Shown here piece after piece: positions 37,598 to 48,017 of a stretch of DNA of 64,000 nt (position 1 is the stretch's first letter; the number at the start of each line of letters is the position of its first letter). The translations under genes were made by a program, and so were the position numbers. The DNA comes from Borrelia anserina Es (GTDB lineage: Bacteria > Spirochaetota > Spirochaetia > Borreliales > Borreliaceae), in NCBI RefSeq assembly GCF_001936255.1, contig NZ_CP013704.1, positions 620,001-684,000 on the forward strand. The letters run 5' to 3'. The notes below the pieces were generated by a model. It did not search any database. It was given only the letters and a program-made list of their open reading frames with translations, and was not told the origin of the DNA.

Positions 37598-37763
37598 CTT
37601 AAATGGTTGTAAATATTAATAAATGTTATATGGTAGGAGTTTTGTAAATTTTTGTCTTGTTGATGCAATTTAAATTTTGTTCTTGATATATTTCTTTTAT
37701 GATCAGTAGTGGGATAAAAGTAAAGTAAGCTTAAAATAGGAATTTTTAGGCTTAAGTTGTTGT

Positions 37764-37837
37764 CGGGAGCGACGGGACTCGAACCCGCGACCTCCTGCGT
37801 GACAGGCAAGCATTCTAACCATCTGAACTACGCCCCC
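37764..37837 (-). tRNA. tRNA-Asp (GTC)
   Basis: Minus-strand cloverleaf: acceptor GGGGGCG/CGCTCCC with one wobble, D arm GTTCAGATGGTTAGAAT, anticodon loop CTGTCAC (GTC), T arm GCGGGTTCGAGTCCCGT, discriminator G. CCA is not encoded. It lies between fruK and recD. The gap at 37598-37763 holds nothing else that I recognise. Confidence 0.93.
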
Positions 37838-37884
37838 AAATGCAATACTTTAAAATTATATTGTGTTTCTTTTTTTTTGTCAAT

Positions 37885-39711
37885 TTATTTTAATGTATCT
37901 ATATGTTCTGAGATTTTTGAGTCTCTTTCTATTTTTTTTAAGCTTACATTTTTAATAATATCTTTGCTTGATATTATTTCTATGTTTTTTTGAGCTCTTG
38001 TTATTGCAGTATAGAGTAATTCTTTTGTTAAAAATGGGTGATTTTCTATTATTATTTGTACATATTGATATTCAGATCCTTGACTTTTGTGTATTGTTGT
38101 TGCAAAATTAAGTTCATATTTGTTTATTAGATTTAAATTTATTCTTTTGTATTTTTCGCCTTCTCTTTTAATTAAAGCATAGATTTTAGAATTATCTTTA
38201 AAAAGAATTCCCCTTTCTCCATTAAATATGTCATTTTTATAGTCATTTTGTGTAATCAGAATTATTTGCCCAACTAGATCGCCATAGATTTTTTTTAGAT
38301 ATAGTTTTATTATTTCATTTATTCTTTTTGTTCCAAATTTTCCAAAATTTCTTGAACATAAGATAACACTATTAAGCAGAGTATTGATGATTAATTTAAT
38401 TTCTTCATTTTCTAGTGAGTTGAGATCGAAATTAGAGATATTTTTGTATAAATTTTTTGTGTGATTTAATAATTCATTTTCAAGATTTATTTTATTTATG
38501 TCCTTTAAAATTATGCTTTTGTTGCTATTGAGTTGGTTATAAATTAATTTTGTGTTTTCGTTATATATTGCTTCGGCTAATAAATTTATCTCAGTGTTGC
38601 TTCTGAAATTTTTTTTAAGTATTTCTACATTCTCGTCATTTATTTCTTTTATTTTCATAAGGCTTGAGTATACATTTCCTCCGCCTATTGGTGGAAGCTG
38701 GTTTTTGTCTCCTGTTATTATGAGTTTTGCGCTTATTTTGACTGCCTTTAGTAATTTTAAGAAGGTACTTGCATCTATCATAGACGCTTCATCAATTATT
38801 ATTATTTCAAATTTTAAAGGGTTAGCTTCATCATATTTAGTACCTTTATTAATGAATGACATTTGTAATAATTTTTGTACTGTGCTATGTTCTGTTTCAA
38901 GATTTTTGAATGGTTCTTTTAGACTTAATTTTAGTTTTTGACTTGCTTTTCCAGTTGGTGCTACAAGGGCTACCTTTTGCTTGATATTTAAGTGGCTATC
39001 AATTGCCTTTAGAATATAATTGATAGTTGTTGTTTTTCCTGTACCTGGTCCGCCACTGAGTATAAAAAAATTACTTTTTAGAGATTTCTTGATTGAATTG
39101 ATTTGTTCTTCACTTAGGTTCTTGGTGTTTAAATTATCCATGATATTTTGTATTCTTTGATCTTTTATTTCACTCTTGTTACCTTTAATTCTTTGTTTTA
39201 TTTTTTTTATTAGTTCTTCTTCTTCTCTAAAGTTTTTTTGTGTGTAGATATAAATATTATTTTCTAGTATCAAAGGTGTGATAATTTTTTCATTTTGATT
39301 AAAGTCTTTCATTATATTGTTTTCTTTTAAATGTAGGATGATTTCTTTTATTTTTGTAAATTTTGTAAATTTTTTTAGTTCTTTTAGTATGTTTATTGAT
39401 GTTTGATAGAGTTGATTTTTTTCTTCTAGTTCAAGGGAAGCACATTCGATTGTATTTTGAATGTCTTTTATTAGTAAATTAACATTAGCTCTTAAATGGC
39501 CTTTGGAAAAATAATTAAATAAAAATATTAAAAAGATGGTAAGTTCGTTATACTTTTCATTTTTTATTTTTCTTGTGAGTAAATATGATTTGTAATAGTT
39601 TTCTATGTTTATGTTTAAAGTTTCAATTATTTCATAAATTTTGAGTTCTGGATTTAAATAATTTCTCTTATGATCTTTAAGGAACTCTCTTAAAACCAAA
39701 TAATTTCTCAT
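37885..39711 (-). CDS. recD: Exodeoxyribonuclease V alpha subunit RecD
   Basis: A 608-residue SF1B 5'-3' helicase of the RecBCD complex. Walker A GGPGTGKTTT (220-229), Walker B IIIDEASMIDA, the LTGDKNQLPPIGGG motif, and motif VI ATTIHKSQGSEY followed by YTAITRA are intact. The N-terminal 200 residues are the RecB-contacting region. With RecB and RecC it processes double-strand ends for recombination. Last of the leftward recC-recB-recD run, 9 bases after recB, so one operon. Length matches bacterial RecD (about 600). Confidence 0.94.
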   Translation of the reverse strand: MRNYLVLREFLKDHKRNYLNPELKIYEIIETLNINIENYYKSYLLTRKIKNEKYNELTIFLIFLFNYFSKGHLRANVNLLIKDIQNTIECASLELEEKNQLYQTSINILKELKKFTKFTKIKEIILHLKENNIMKDFNQNEKIITPLILENNIYIYTQKNFREEEELIKKIKQRIKGNKSEIKDQRIQNIMDNLNTKNLSEEQINSIKKSLKSNFFILSGGPGTGKTTTINYILKAIDSHLNIKQKVALVAPTGKASQKLKLSLKEPFKNLETEHSTVQKLLQMSFINKGTKYDEANPLKFEIIIIDEASMIDASTFLKLLKAVKISAKLIITGDKNQLPPIGGGNVYSSLMKIKEINDENVEILKKNFRSNTEINLLAEAIYNENTKLIYNQLNSNKSIILKDINKINLENELLNHTKNLYKNISNFDLNSLENEEIKLIINTLLNSVILCSRNFGKFGTKRINEIIKLYLKKIYGDLVGQIILITQNDYKNDIFNGERGILFKDNSKIYALIKREGEKYKRINLNLINKYELNFATTIHKSQGSEYQYVQIIIENHPFLTKELLYTAITRAQKNIEIISSKDIIKNVSLKKIERDSKISEHIDTLK

Positions 39712-39720
39712 ATTTTTCTC

Positions 39721-42700
39721 TTAAGATTTAAATTGCAAATGTATTTGTTCTAAATCTAATTCTTTAAAATTTGGTATGCTAAAATAAATTCCATTCTGGA
39801 TTTTAGATTGTTCTTTAATATTCTTTTGAAATGCTCTTGTAAATAGATATATTACTCCTCCGAAATGTTCGTTATACTCTTTTATGTTCTTAAAGAGTAT
39901 TTTTTTTACTCCTAGCGTATAAATTTTATATTGTAAGTCATACTGTTCTTGTTTTATCTTATTTTTTAAGTTTGTTAAGTTGTAATCTTTCAAATTTTCT
40001 CCAAGATAATTTGTTTTATAGTCTAGAATGTATACTTTATTATTTATCTTGAATATGAGATCAATAATTCCTTTGATATATCCCTCATTTAATATTAAAT
40101 TTGTTTTATTGTAGTTTTTAATTAAAGATTTTTCTTCATGAATTTTTGTATCTATTTTAATTAAAAATTCCATTTCTTTTTGCAATTCTTGAATATCACA
40201 TAATCTTGCGTTAATAAATCTAATTTTTGTACTTAATATGTTATAAACCATCTTTATTAGCATTTCTTGTATCTTAGGTGTGTTTAGCTTTGAATTGAAA
40301 TATTCTATTCTTTTTTGTACAATGGAAATGTTGCTTTTTTTAAAATCGTTTAGGCTATCTTTTGCATCGCTAAAATTTATATCTTTCATGATGGCATGTA
40401 AAATATTACCAATATCTTTGCCCTTTGGTAGTGATTCTTCAGTACAAGTGGCATTATTGTCATAAGTTTCATCTTCTCTTGTTGCTAGGTTTGCGTTATG
40501 TTTGGATTTATAAATTGATGTAAGACTTGTATAACTATATGTATATTCTTTTCTAAATAGATATTTATTTATTGGTGTTGGGGGAATTAATTTTATCTTT
40601 TTATTTTCATTTATATCTAATTTATTGAATTGGCGGGTTTTAATCAGGTTGTATACGTTAAAGTCTAGGTTTATTCCTCCAATTGTTTTTATTTCTGCTA
40701 GCTCTAACATTTTATTTATTATTGTGCCTTTATTGATAATAAATAGTGCGAATCTAGAACGCGTTGTTCCTACGTAAAAAATGTTTTTTTCTTCGTTTAA
40801 AATTTTTTGTTTTGCAAATTGTTTATTCTCTTTTAATTTTAAAAAATCATATTTTATCTTGTTATCTGAGCAGAATTTATAAAATGTATCAGATTTTTTT
40901 AGTAGGTTATTGTTGAGTTGAGTGTCACCTATCAAAAATACGATATTCATACTTAGTCCTTTTGATTTGTGAATTGTCAGTATTTCTATCGATTGATCAC
41001 TCTGAGTAGTGGTTTTATCTTCATCTTGTTTAGTGTCTTGATTAAGTATTAGTTCTTCTAGAGTACATATTAACGATTCTATATTTTTGTCTTCATAGTA
41101 AATTTTGGAAATAAAATCTAGACTTGTTTCATAGTTCTTAAGTTCCTCAAATTTTTTCTCATTTATTAGGATTTCCCTGTAACTTTTTTTTGATTTTGCA
41201 AATTCGGTGAATTTAGTATTATTCAAAATTTTTGCTAGATTGAGCCATAAGTCTTTTTTTGATACAATTTCTTCTATTGCTTTTATTAATATTATCTCTT
41301 GATTTTCAAGTAAATATATTATGTCACTAAGGGCTTCTTCTATATGCTTAATTTTGTCATTTTCAAGCAAACTTAAGTATATCTCCCATGGAAGGTTGAT
41401 TATTTTGCTTGTTAAAATGTAGTTTAGAGTTTGAAAGTTTTGTTTTCTATCTAGACATTTTATTAAGTAAAAGATTTCGTTGAATTCTTTCGTCTTTAAA
41501 AATGATTTCTCGAGTTTATTTGTTTTTATATTTTGATTTTTAAGTTCCCTATCTATTAAATCTATTTCCTTACTTGTCCTGCAAAGTACTTTTATATCTG
41601 ATTCTTTAATTTGTCTTAGTTTATTATTATCATAAATTTTTCCGTTTGTTAGCAGATATTTTATTGTTAGTGCCGTTTTTTGTAAAACATTATCGTTTTT
41701 CTCAGTTTCTATTATATTTATTGCTTCTATTTCTTGATCATTTATAAAAATTTTGTTTTCGTCATTCTTGGGTTCCGGTTTTGACTTGATAAATTTTATT
41801 TGTTCTATTTTAGATGTAACTGCTTTATTATATATATTATCAAACATAATATTTAAAGGTTCGACTAATTTTTTGTTTGATCTGTAATTTGTAAACAAGG
41901 TTATTCTTGCATCATCTTTGATTTTATCTTTTATGCCTTGGTTGTAAAATGATACATCAGCATTTCTAAATGTATAAATTATTTGCTTGGGATCGGCTAT
42001 AAATACTAGTTTTATGCCAAAGGAGTTTAGCACTTCAAATATTGCTATCTGTATTATATCTAAGTCTTGTGCTTCATCTATTAGTATTATTTTATATCTG
42101 TTTTTTATTGAATTTAATAATTTGTTATTGTAAGATTCTAGCTGTTTTTTAAAGTTTAACATTATATGTTTTTGGTCTATTGTGTTTGTTATGTTAATAG
42201 TATTTTTAAGTTCTCTTTCTATATATTTAAGTATTTTATATTCAACTTTGAGGTTAATATACCGTTTAAGTTTGTTTTTATCTTCTTTATTTGTATTTGT
42301 TTCATAACTAAGTTCTCTTAGGGCAGTTTGTATTTTTAGTTCCTTAGGTAGAAGAATAGCATTTTTATTAAGATTTGCTTCTATTATTTTAGATAAAAAT
42401 TTGTTGTTTGTGAGTATGTCTATTATTTTTATTATATCTTTCTCATGACTGAGTTGTATTTCTGGTATTTTAATTCCTTGGTTATATTTATTTAGGAAAG
42501 CTCTTTTTGTTTGCATAGTCATTTTGTTTAGTTCCTCAATTATTGAGTTGTACTTGCAAATTAACCTATCCTTATTTATGAGAATTTTTTTTAGGATTAT
42601 TTGGTTTTCTATCCAATTTTCAAGTTCTTGTATCTTATCTTTTTTATACTCTTGTCTTAGATATTGGGTCATATCTTTCGTATTTTTAAATTTAGACTTA

Positions 42701-43161
42701 AAGATTTCAAATTCGTTATCTTTGATTTTTAATTCTTTTTTTAATGAATCTGCTTTTCTTAAAAATTCATAAACTATTTTATCTATTTCTGATGTGAAAC
42801 TTTCTTTTACACTATACTTTGAAAAATTTTCTGTCTCAATTTGAAAATTATTTAGAGAATATAGTGCAAATTTATTTATAGTTGAGATAAAGATTTTATT
42901 TGATTGTTCATAAATAGTTTTTAAGGATTTATCTGTTTTTGAATTGTGATATGCATTCTCAATTGATTTTAGTATTCTAATATACATCTCTTCTGTTGCT
43001 TTTTTTGTGAATGTTAGCACTAATATTTCGCTTGGAGAATACGTTTTCTCTATGAGTAAGTTTGTAATAATATTCTCAAGTGTATATGTCTTTCCAGTTC
43101 CTGCTGATGCTTCAATTAATATTTTGCTGTTATATTTGATTTTGTCTGTTATTTCTCTCAT
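39721..43161 (-). CDS. recB: Exodeoxyribonuclease V beta subunit RecB
   Basis: A 1146-residue UvrD-like SF1A 3'-5' helicase fused to a C-terminal nuclease. Walker A ASAGTGKTYT (18-27), IILIDEAQDLD (motif II), LVFIADPKQIIYTFRNAD (motif III) and TIHKSKGLSMNIVFL (motif V) are present. The nuclease motif ILDYKTNYL with D1047 and K1049 is the RecB catalytic site, with upstream acidic residues in GIIDLIF. It unwinds and degrades DNA ends in the RecBCD machine. It lies between recC and recD with gaps of about 10 bases. It starts within the same transcript as recC, and no separate promoter was seen. Confidence 0.95.
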   Translation of the reverse strand: MREITDKIKYNSKILIEASAGTGKTYTLENIITNLLIEKTYSPSEILVLTFTKKATEEMYIRILKSIENAYHNSKTDKSLKTIYEQSNKIFISTINKFALYSLNNFQIETENFSKYSVKESFTSEIDKIVYEFLRKADSLKKELKIKDNEFEIFKSKFKNTKDMTQYLRQEYKKDKIQELENWIENQIILKKILINKDRLICKYNSIIEELNKMTMQTKRAFLNKYNQGIKIPEIQLSHEKDIIKIIDILTNNKFLSKIIEANLNKNAILLPKELKIQTALRELSYETNTNKEDKNKLKRYINLKVEYKILKYIERELKNTINITNTIDQKHIMLNFKKQLESYNNKLLNSIKNRYKIILIDEAQDLDIIQIAIFEVLNSFGIKLVFIADPKQIIYTFRNADVSFYNQGIKDKIKDDARITLFTNYRSNKKLVEPLNIMFDNIYNKAVTSKIEQIKFIKSKPEPKNDENKIFINDQEIEAINIIETEKNDNVLQKTALTIKYLLTNGKIYDNNKLRQIKESDIKVLCRTSKEIDLIDRELKNQNIKTNKLEKSFLKTKEFNEIFYLIKCLDRKQNFQTLNYILTSKIINLPWEIYLSLLENDKIKHIEEALSDIIYLLENQEIILIKAIEEIVSKKDLWLNLAKILNNTKFTEFAKSKKSYREILINEKKFEELKNYETSLDFISKIYYEDKNIESLICTLEELILNQDTKQDEDKTTTQSDQSIEILTIHKSKGLSMNIVFLIGDTQLNNNLLKKSDTFYKFCSDNKIKYDFLKLKENKQFAKQKILNEEKNIFYVGTTRSRFALFIINKGTIINKMLELAEIKTIGGINLDFNVYNLIKTRQFNKLDINENKKIKLIPPTPINKYLFRKEYTYSYTSLTSIYKSKHNANLATREDETYDNNATCTEESLPKGKDIGNILHAIMKDINFSDAKDSLNDFKKSNISIVQKRIEYFNSKLNTPKIQEMLIKMVYNILSTKIRFINARLCDIQELQKEMEFLIKIDTKIHEEKSLIKNYNKTNLILNEGYIKGIIDLIFKINNKVYILDYKTNYLGENLKDYNLTNLKNKIKQEQYDLQYKIYTLGVKKILFKNIKEYNEHFGGVIYLFTRAFQKNIKEQSKIQNGIYFSIPNFKELDLEQIHLQFKS

Positions 43162-43171
43162 GAAATTAAAT

Positions 43172-46100
43172 TTATAGCTTAATAAATTTGGTATAAAAGT
43201 CTTGAAGTAGTTTTTCTAAATTTTGATCTATATCTAAGTCATGGGTATCTTTAAATCTGTTGTAATATGGACACCATGTTATATCTCTTTGTTTGAGGAT
43301 AAATTCCATACCTTTATTAATGCTAATGCTTTTATGTGGATATTTTATTTGTTTTTTTAGTACCGTTGGAAATTTGTTTATATCTTTTATTTTAAGTAGA
43401 CTTTTCTGTATCAAATCCTTATAAATGGGAGTAGGATAGCTTGATATGTATGATATTTGTTTTAGTAAATTTGTAAGATCAGAAGAGTTTATTGCTTCGT
43501 TTGTATATTGGTTATCAAGTGATAATTTGGAAGTTTCATAATTTATTTTTATTTCTTGAATTAAATCTATGTTTTCAATCTCCTCTTTTAACATTAATCC
43601 TATTATGTATAGGTCTATTTTCCTGCTAATTTTATCTTGACTGTAATCTTTTTTTTCTATGTTGAGGTAAAAATATCGATTATCAATTTTGTATACATTT
43701 TTAAGTTTTCCATTTAACTTAAATTCTAGTATTTTACCTTTGAAATTAACGGGTATGTTTTTATTTAATATAATATCGACCTTTTGTAAAATGCAAAATT
43801 CTTGAAAATTAATATCAATATTATTTTTAATTTCTTTGAATTTTGCTATGAATTCTTCTTTTATAGTTGATTTTTTAATATTCGTAGGTATTATTCCCTT
43901 TTGAATTTGGTTTTCAATTATTTCATCTATTCTTTCCAATATGTGCTGTTCGTTCGTTTTATCTTTTAGGCATTCATATATTGGTATGAAATTAGTCATG
44001 AGCTTATAATTGAAATTATCAGTATTAATAATCTGTTCTTCTTGTTTTTTCTTAATTTCACCAATTTGGCTTATGTCTTTAATATATACATTTAATATTT
44101 CTTCGTAAAAGTATTTGTAAGGATTAGTTATGGCTTTATTGATATCTTCTATTCCTAGTGTAATTTGTTTTTTTAATTTAAGTCTTTTCTGTTTAAAGGT
44201 TAGATGTTTGCTTTTTTGTAGTGATTTTGCAATATTAAAAGCTTCTATGTCATAGTTGATTAGGTAATTTGCTTTTTTGTGTTTGAAATATTCAAAATTG
44301 TAATTTTCATTTGGGTGTATTTCAATTTTGAATTCTTGTCCCATTTCTCTTATGTAACTTACTATTTTGTTTATTACTTTAGGTTGATTAATATCTGGGT
44401 TTAGAGATTCGCTTAGTGAGTAATAGAAATAGAACTTGTTTGATGCTGCAAAAATTATTTTAATTAGATTTGAAATATTATCTTGAGTTATATTGGTATA
44501 ATCATAGTATTCATTTAATAAGTCCATGTTGTTGAAATTAATGTTTGAGTTTAATTTGTGAGTTCCTAAAAAATGAACTTCAGATTTTTGTAAATATTCG
44601 ATTTTATCTGAGCTGGCTATAAGTATGCTTGTGTTTTGGTTGCTTGATTGATAATCTTTTTTCTCTATGCTCTCCTCAAGCATTATTTTGAAAAGTGCAA
44701 AATCAACTTTCCTGTTCTTAACTGTTGCCATGTAATCTTTATGAAGATTTTCATTGAAATCTCTTGAAAAATTTTTAAGGTATTGTATTCTTGTTTTTAT
44801 GTATTCATCGATTGTATTGTTGTCTTCAAGTTGAATATATTTATCTATGAATATATCTATTATTTCTGCCCATTCATATATTGTATATTCTTGTTCTTTA
44901 AAGTATGTTATGTCTTCATATAGACTTTTTATTATGCTTATTAATCTTATTATTGAATCTTGATCTTGAAAGCTTATACTTTCTTGGCAATTGTTGCATT
45001 CATATTTTTCATCAAAAATTGTGGATGTGAGAAATCTGTTAAAACCATCTTCCCATGAATTTAGAAAATTTGTGTCATAAGATGAGCTTTCTTTATGACT
45101 GTCATTTATTCCAAAGTGAATATTCACTGCGTCGCTAAATTTTATCAGATATTCTAATTCACTTATTGAGATGTTGAATTTATTCATTACTTTTGTATTA
45201 CTTAAAAAGTCAATTATTTCTTTTCTGTTAAAATCACTAATAGTTCCCTTATTTGAAATGAAAAGTTTCATTAATTGTTTTAATGCTATTATGCTCTTAT
45301 TTTTTGAGGTTTCTTTGGGATCTAAGATAGTAAATTCAAGTTCGTATTTGCTTAAAAATTCTTCTATGTATGGCAAGTATGTGTCTATATCTTTTGGTAG
45401 GCAAGTTATTATAATGTCATTTATTTTTAAATTGTTATTTTGTGTTGAGTATAAAATATTGTTTACTAGAATTTCTACTTCTCGTTTTTTTGTGCTTGCT
45501 TCTATTATTTTAAAACTATTGTCTAAGTTTAGTAAAGGATTGCCATTTATAATATTATTTTTAAAACTTGCTAAGAAATTTTTCTCTTCAAATAATTGGA
45601 TATCAATTTCTTGTTTTATTTGTATGCTTGAATTAAATCTTTTGATTTTTACTGGTACTAGTTCATCTATGAGTTTAGATTGGATGTGAGTTATATCTTC
45701 GAGTATTAATTCGTATATTGTGATGTCAAAGATTTTTTGCAAGCAATGTAAAATTTTTCTGTCAATTTCTCTGCTTTCTCCTATAACTATTATTCTTTTT
45801 GTTTCAATGCTTTGCTTAGTGTTTGTTATCTCTTGTTCTATTGTTTTGTGAAAATCAAAAATGTTAATTTGATTTTCAAATAGTTTTTCAAATAGTTCCT
45901 TTTGCATTGATTCATAGAAAATCTTATTCTTGTCTTCAAATAAAAGTTTATTTTGTCTCCAATTATCAATTAGATTTGAAAATTTAGAGTAGTATTTGTG
46001 AAAAAGAGTTATTATTTTGGATGCAAAGATATATCTGTTTTTTGTTGATTTAAATTGTTTGATATCTTTTATTTTATTGTCTTTTAATATGTGATATAGA

Positions 46101-46390
46101 ATAAATTTTTCTGTTTCTGAGTAAAGAAGCAAGGTGTTGTTTTCTAAGAAATTCTTTATATTGTGATTTTCTATTGAAAGGTTATATATTGTTTTCATTA
46201 TATTTTTTTTTATATGAAGGTTATATGAAACTTCATTCATGGTTGCTAGGTATTTTTTAATTTCTTCTTCTAAAATATTGCTTTTTGAAATGATGATGGT
46301 TTCTTTTTTAAATATGTCATCATTTTTAATTATCTCTTTGATTTTATTGTAAATTCTACTTACTTTGTTTGTTTTATATATCTTATACAT
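43172..46390 (-). CDS. recC: Exodeoxyribonuclease V gamma subunit RecC
   Basis: A 1072-residue protein in the recC position of a recC-recB-recD operon. RecC is a catalytically inactive SF1 helicase/nuclease fold that splits the strands and scans for Chi. There is no Walker A motif, as expected. Segments such as FLGTHKLNSN and the C-terminal WCPYYNRF region are compatible with RecC, but sequence similarity is low and the call leans on size and neighbours. It is very rich in Lys, Ile and Asn. Its start (46390) lies 4 bases from the pncB stop, so pncB is probably the first gene of the same leftward transcript. Confidence 0.85.
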   Translation of the reverse strand: MYKIYKTNKVSRIYNKIKEIIKNDDIFKKETIIISKSNILEEEIKKYLATMNEVSYNLHIKKNIMKTIYNLSIENHNIKNFLENNTLLLYSETEKFILYHILKDNKIKDIKQFKSTKNRYIFASKIITLFHKYYSKFSNLIDNWRQNKLLFEDKNKIFYESMQKELFEKLFENQINIFDFHKTIEQEITNTKQSIETKRIIVIGESREIDRKILHCLQKIFDITIYELILEDITHIQSKLIDELVPVKIKRFNSSIQIKQEIDIQLFEEKNFLASFKNNIINGNPLLNLDNSFKIIEASTKKREVEILVNNILYSTQNNNLKINDIIITCLPKDIDTYLPYIEEFLSKYELEFTILDPKETSKNKSIIALKQLMKLFISNKGTISDFNRKEIIDFLSNTKVMNKFNISISELEYLIKFSDAVNIHFGINDSHKESSSYDTNFLNSWEDGFNRFLTSTIFDEKYECNNCQESISFQDQDSIIRLISIIKSLYEDITYFKEQEYTIYEWAEIIDIFIDKYIQLEDNNTIDEYIKTRIQYLKNFSRDFNENLHKDYMATVKNRKVDFALFKIMLEESIEKKDYQSSNQNTSILIASSDKIEYLQKSEVHFLGTHKLNSNINFNNMDLLNEYYDYTNITQDNISNLIKIIFAASNKFYFYYSLSESLNPDINQPKVINKIVSYIREMGQEFKIEIHPNENYNFEYFKHKKANYLINYDIEAFNIAKSLQKSKHLTFKQKRLKLKKQITLGIEDINKAITNPYKYFYEEILNVYIKDISQIGEIKKKQEEQIINTDNFNYKLMTNFIPIYECLKDKTNEQHILERIDEIIENQIQKGIIPTNIKKSTIKEEFIAKFKEIKNNIDINFQEFCILQKVDIILNKNIPVNFKGKILEFKLNGKLKNVYKIDNRYFYLNIEKKDYSQDKISRKIDLYIIGLMLKEEIENIDLIQEIKINYETSKLSLDNQYTNEAINSSDLTNLLKQISYISSYPTPIYKDLIQKSLLKIKDINKFPTVLKKQIKYPHKSISINKGMEFILKQRDITWCPYYNRFKDTHDLDIDQNLEKLLQDFYTKFIKL

Positions 46391-46394
46391 AGTG

Positions 46395-47840
46395 TTATAG
46401 TGTTTTGTTTGCTTTGGTGAGTTTGTTTCTTAATTTTTTTAATTTTTCTGTGATGCTTACTTTGTACATATGTGGATTTATGAGTCTTTTGTATGTAGGA
46501 TCAATTTTTTTAAGATCGCTTTTAACTCTTTTTCTTATATTCTCTAGGGTTAATTTATTATTGTTATAAATTTTACCGTTTTCAAAAATTGTATGTGTTA
46601 GGAATTCAAAGCTTTCGTATGTTTTTATTTTTTTAAGTATATTTTCTTGTGTAGGGTGGAAGATTGTAAATTTCTTTTTTGAGCTTAACATTTTTTTTAT
46701 TTCTTCTTCTTCTTCTTTTAAAAAAATTAGGTCAAAAATCATTTGTTCGTTTGAATATATTCTGACAACCCCTTTTTCAGAAGGGAGGGTTGCTTTGTCA
46801 ATGTTATTTGATATTTTCATTTTAGGGATAAAGTTTCCGTTTTGTTGAATTGATATCATTTTATATACTCCTGAAAGATTGGGATCTCCTTTTGCAGTAA
46901 CTAGATTTGTTCCTACGCCCCAACAATCAATAGGGGCATGAATTGAGTTTAGATACATGATAATCTCTTCATCAAGTTCGTTTGATATAATAATTTTCAC
47001 CTCGGATAATCCATTTTCGTTGAGCTTTTTTCTTACTTCTTTGCTTAAGTATTCAAGATCGCCACTGTCAATTCTAACAGAAAAATTTTGGCTTCCTTTG
47101 TTCTTTAGTGCTCTGAAAACTTTTATTGCATTTTTAAGTCCGCTGTTGAGTGTATCATAAGTGTCAATTAGTAAACTTACGTTGTTTGGATATGTTTTTG
47201 CATATTCCCAAAAGGCTTCTTCTTCACTTGTGAAACTCATTACCCAGCTGTGAGCCATTGTGCCAATTACGGGAATGTTGTATTTATATCCTGCAAGTAC
47301 ATTGCTTGTAAAGTCAGCACCCCCTATGTAAGCAGCTTTACTTGCTGAGAGTGCTCCATTAATTCCTTGAGCTCTTCTAAGACCAAATTCAGCTAGGTTT
47401 TTAGCTCCAGCTTCTTTTATTCTTGCTGTTTTAGTTGCGATTAGACTTTCAAAATTTATTGTATTTAATACCAAGCCTTCTATTAGTAAAAGTTCGATTA
47501 AATTTCCTTCAATGGTTAGTATGGGTTCATGGGGGAAAACGATTCTTCCCTCTTCTATTGCACTTATTTTGATGTTTAATCTAAGTTTTTTTAAGTATTC
47601 TAAAAATTTTTTGTCGAAATACTTTAGTCCTTCTAGATATTCAATCTCTTCTTTTCTGAAATATAGTCCTTTTATAGTATTAATTAATGTATGAATTCCT
47701 GCTAGAATTATGTATCCATTTTTAAATGGTGTTTTTCTGAAAAACATTTCAAATTTGGCTTTTGGATTGATATCTTTTGTTAAATAAGCATTCATCATTG
47801 AAAGCGCATAAAAATCTGTAAATAGTGGTAAATTATTCAT
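46395..47840 (-). CDS. pncB: Nicotinate phosphoribosyltransferase
   Basis: A 481-residue NAPRTase that joins nicotinate and PRPP to nicotinate mononucleotide for NAD synthesis. The N-terminal LFTDFYALSMMNAYL is the family hallmark. The core motifs EFGLRRAQG, GTMAHSWVMSF and VRIDSGDL are present, as is GVGTNL. ATG 47840 is chosen because it gives the conserved N-terminus and because a TATAAT box (minus strand, 47850-47855) lies just 9 bases upstream, which implies a leaderless or very short leader. An alternative ATG at 47873 adds 11 residues and has AGGA upstream. Nicotinate scavenging suits a NAD-auxotrophic parasite. It leads the recCBD run. Confidence 0.93.
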   Translation of the reverse strand: MNNLPLFTDFYALSMMNAYLTKDINPKAKFEMFFRKTPFKNGYIILAGIHTLINTIKGLYFRKEEIEYLEGLKYFDKKFLEYLKKLRLNIKISAIEEGRIVFPHEPILTIEGNLIELLLIEGLVLNTINFESLIATKTARIKEAGAKNLAEFGLRRAQGINGALSASKAAYIGGADFTSNVLAGYKYNIPVIGTMAHSWVMSFTSEEEAFWEYAKTYPNNVSLLIDTYDTLNSGLKNAIKVFRALKNKGSQNFSVRIDSGDLEYLSKEVRKKLNENGLSEVKIIISNELDEEIIMYLNSIHAPIDCWGVGTNLVTAKGDPNLSGVYKMISIQQNGNFIPKMKISNNIDKATLPSEKGVVRIYSNEQMIFDLIFLKEEEEEIKKMLSSKKKFTIFHPTQENILKKIKTYESFEFLTHTIFENGKIYNNNKLTLENIRKRVKSDLKKIDPTYKRLINPHMYKVSITEKLKKLRNKLTKANKTL

Positions 47841-48017
47841 TGTTTTTACATTATACACTATCTTGATTAACATTTGATCCTAGAATTTTGTTGCATTTGT
47901 CTTAAACTGGCTTAGTCGTTAAGTTTAAGGTAGATGTAGTTATTGCTGCAAAATATGATGTTATATCATGGTTTTTGATGCGACAATAATAGTATAATTA
48001 TCTGTTGGAGATATTTT

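Noticed and set aside
37579..37809. A 76-codon minus-strand frame starting in tRNA-Asp
   Set aside because: Its N-terminal part (PVTQEVAGSSPVAP) is a typical translation of a tRNA gene; no SD or conserved protein is visible.
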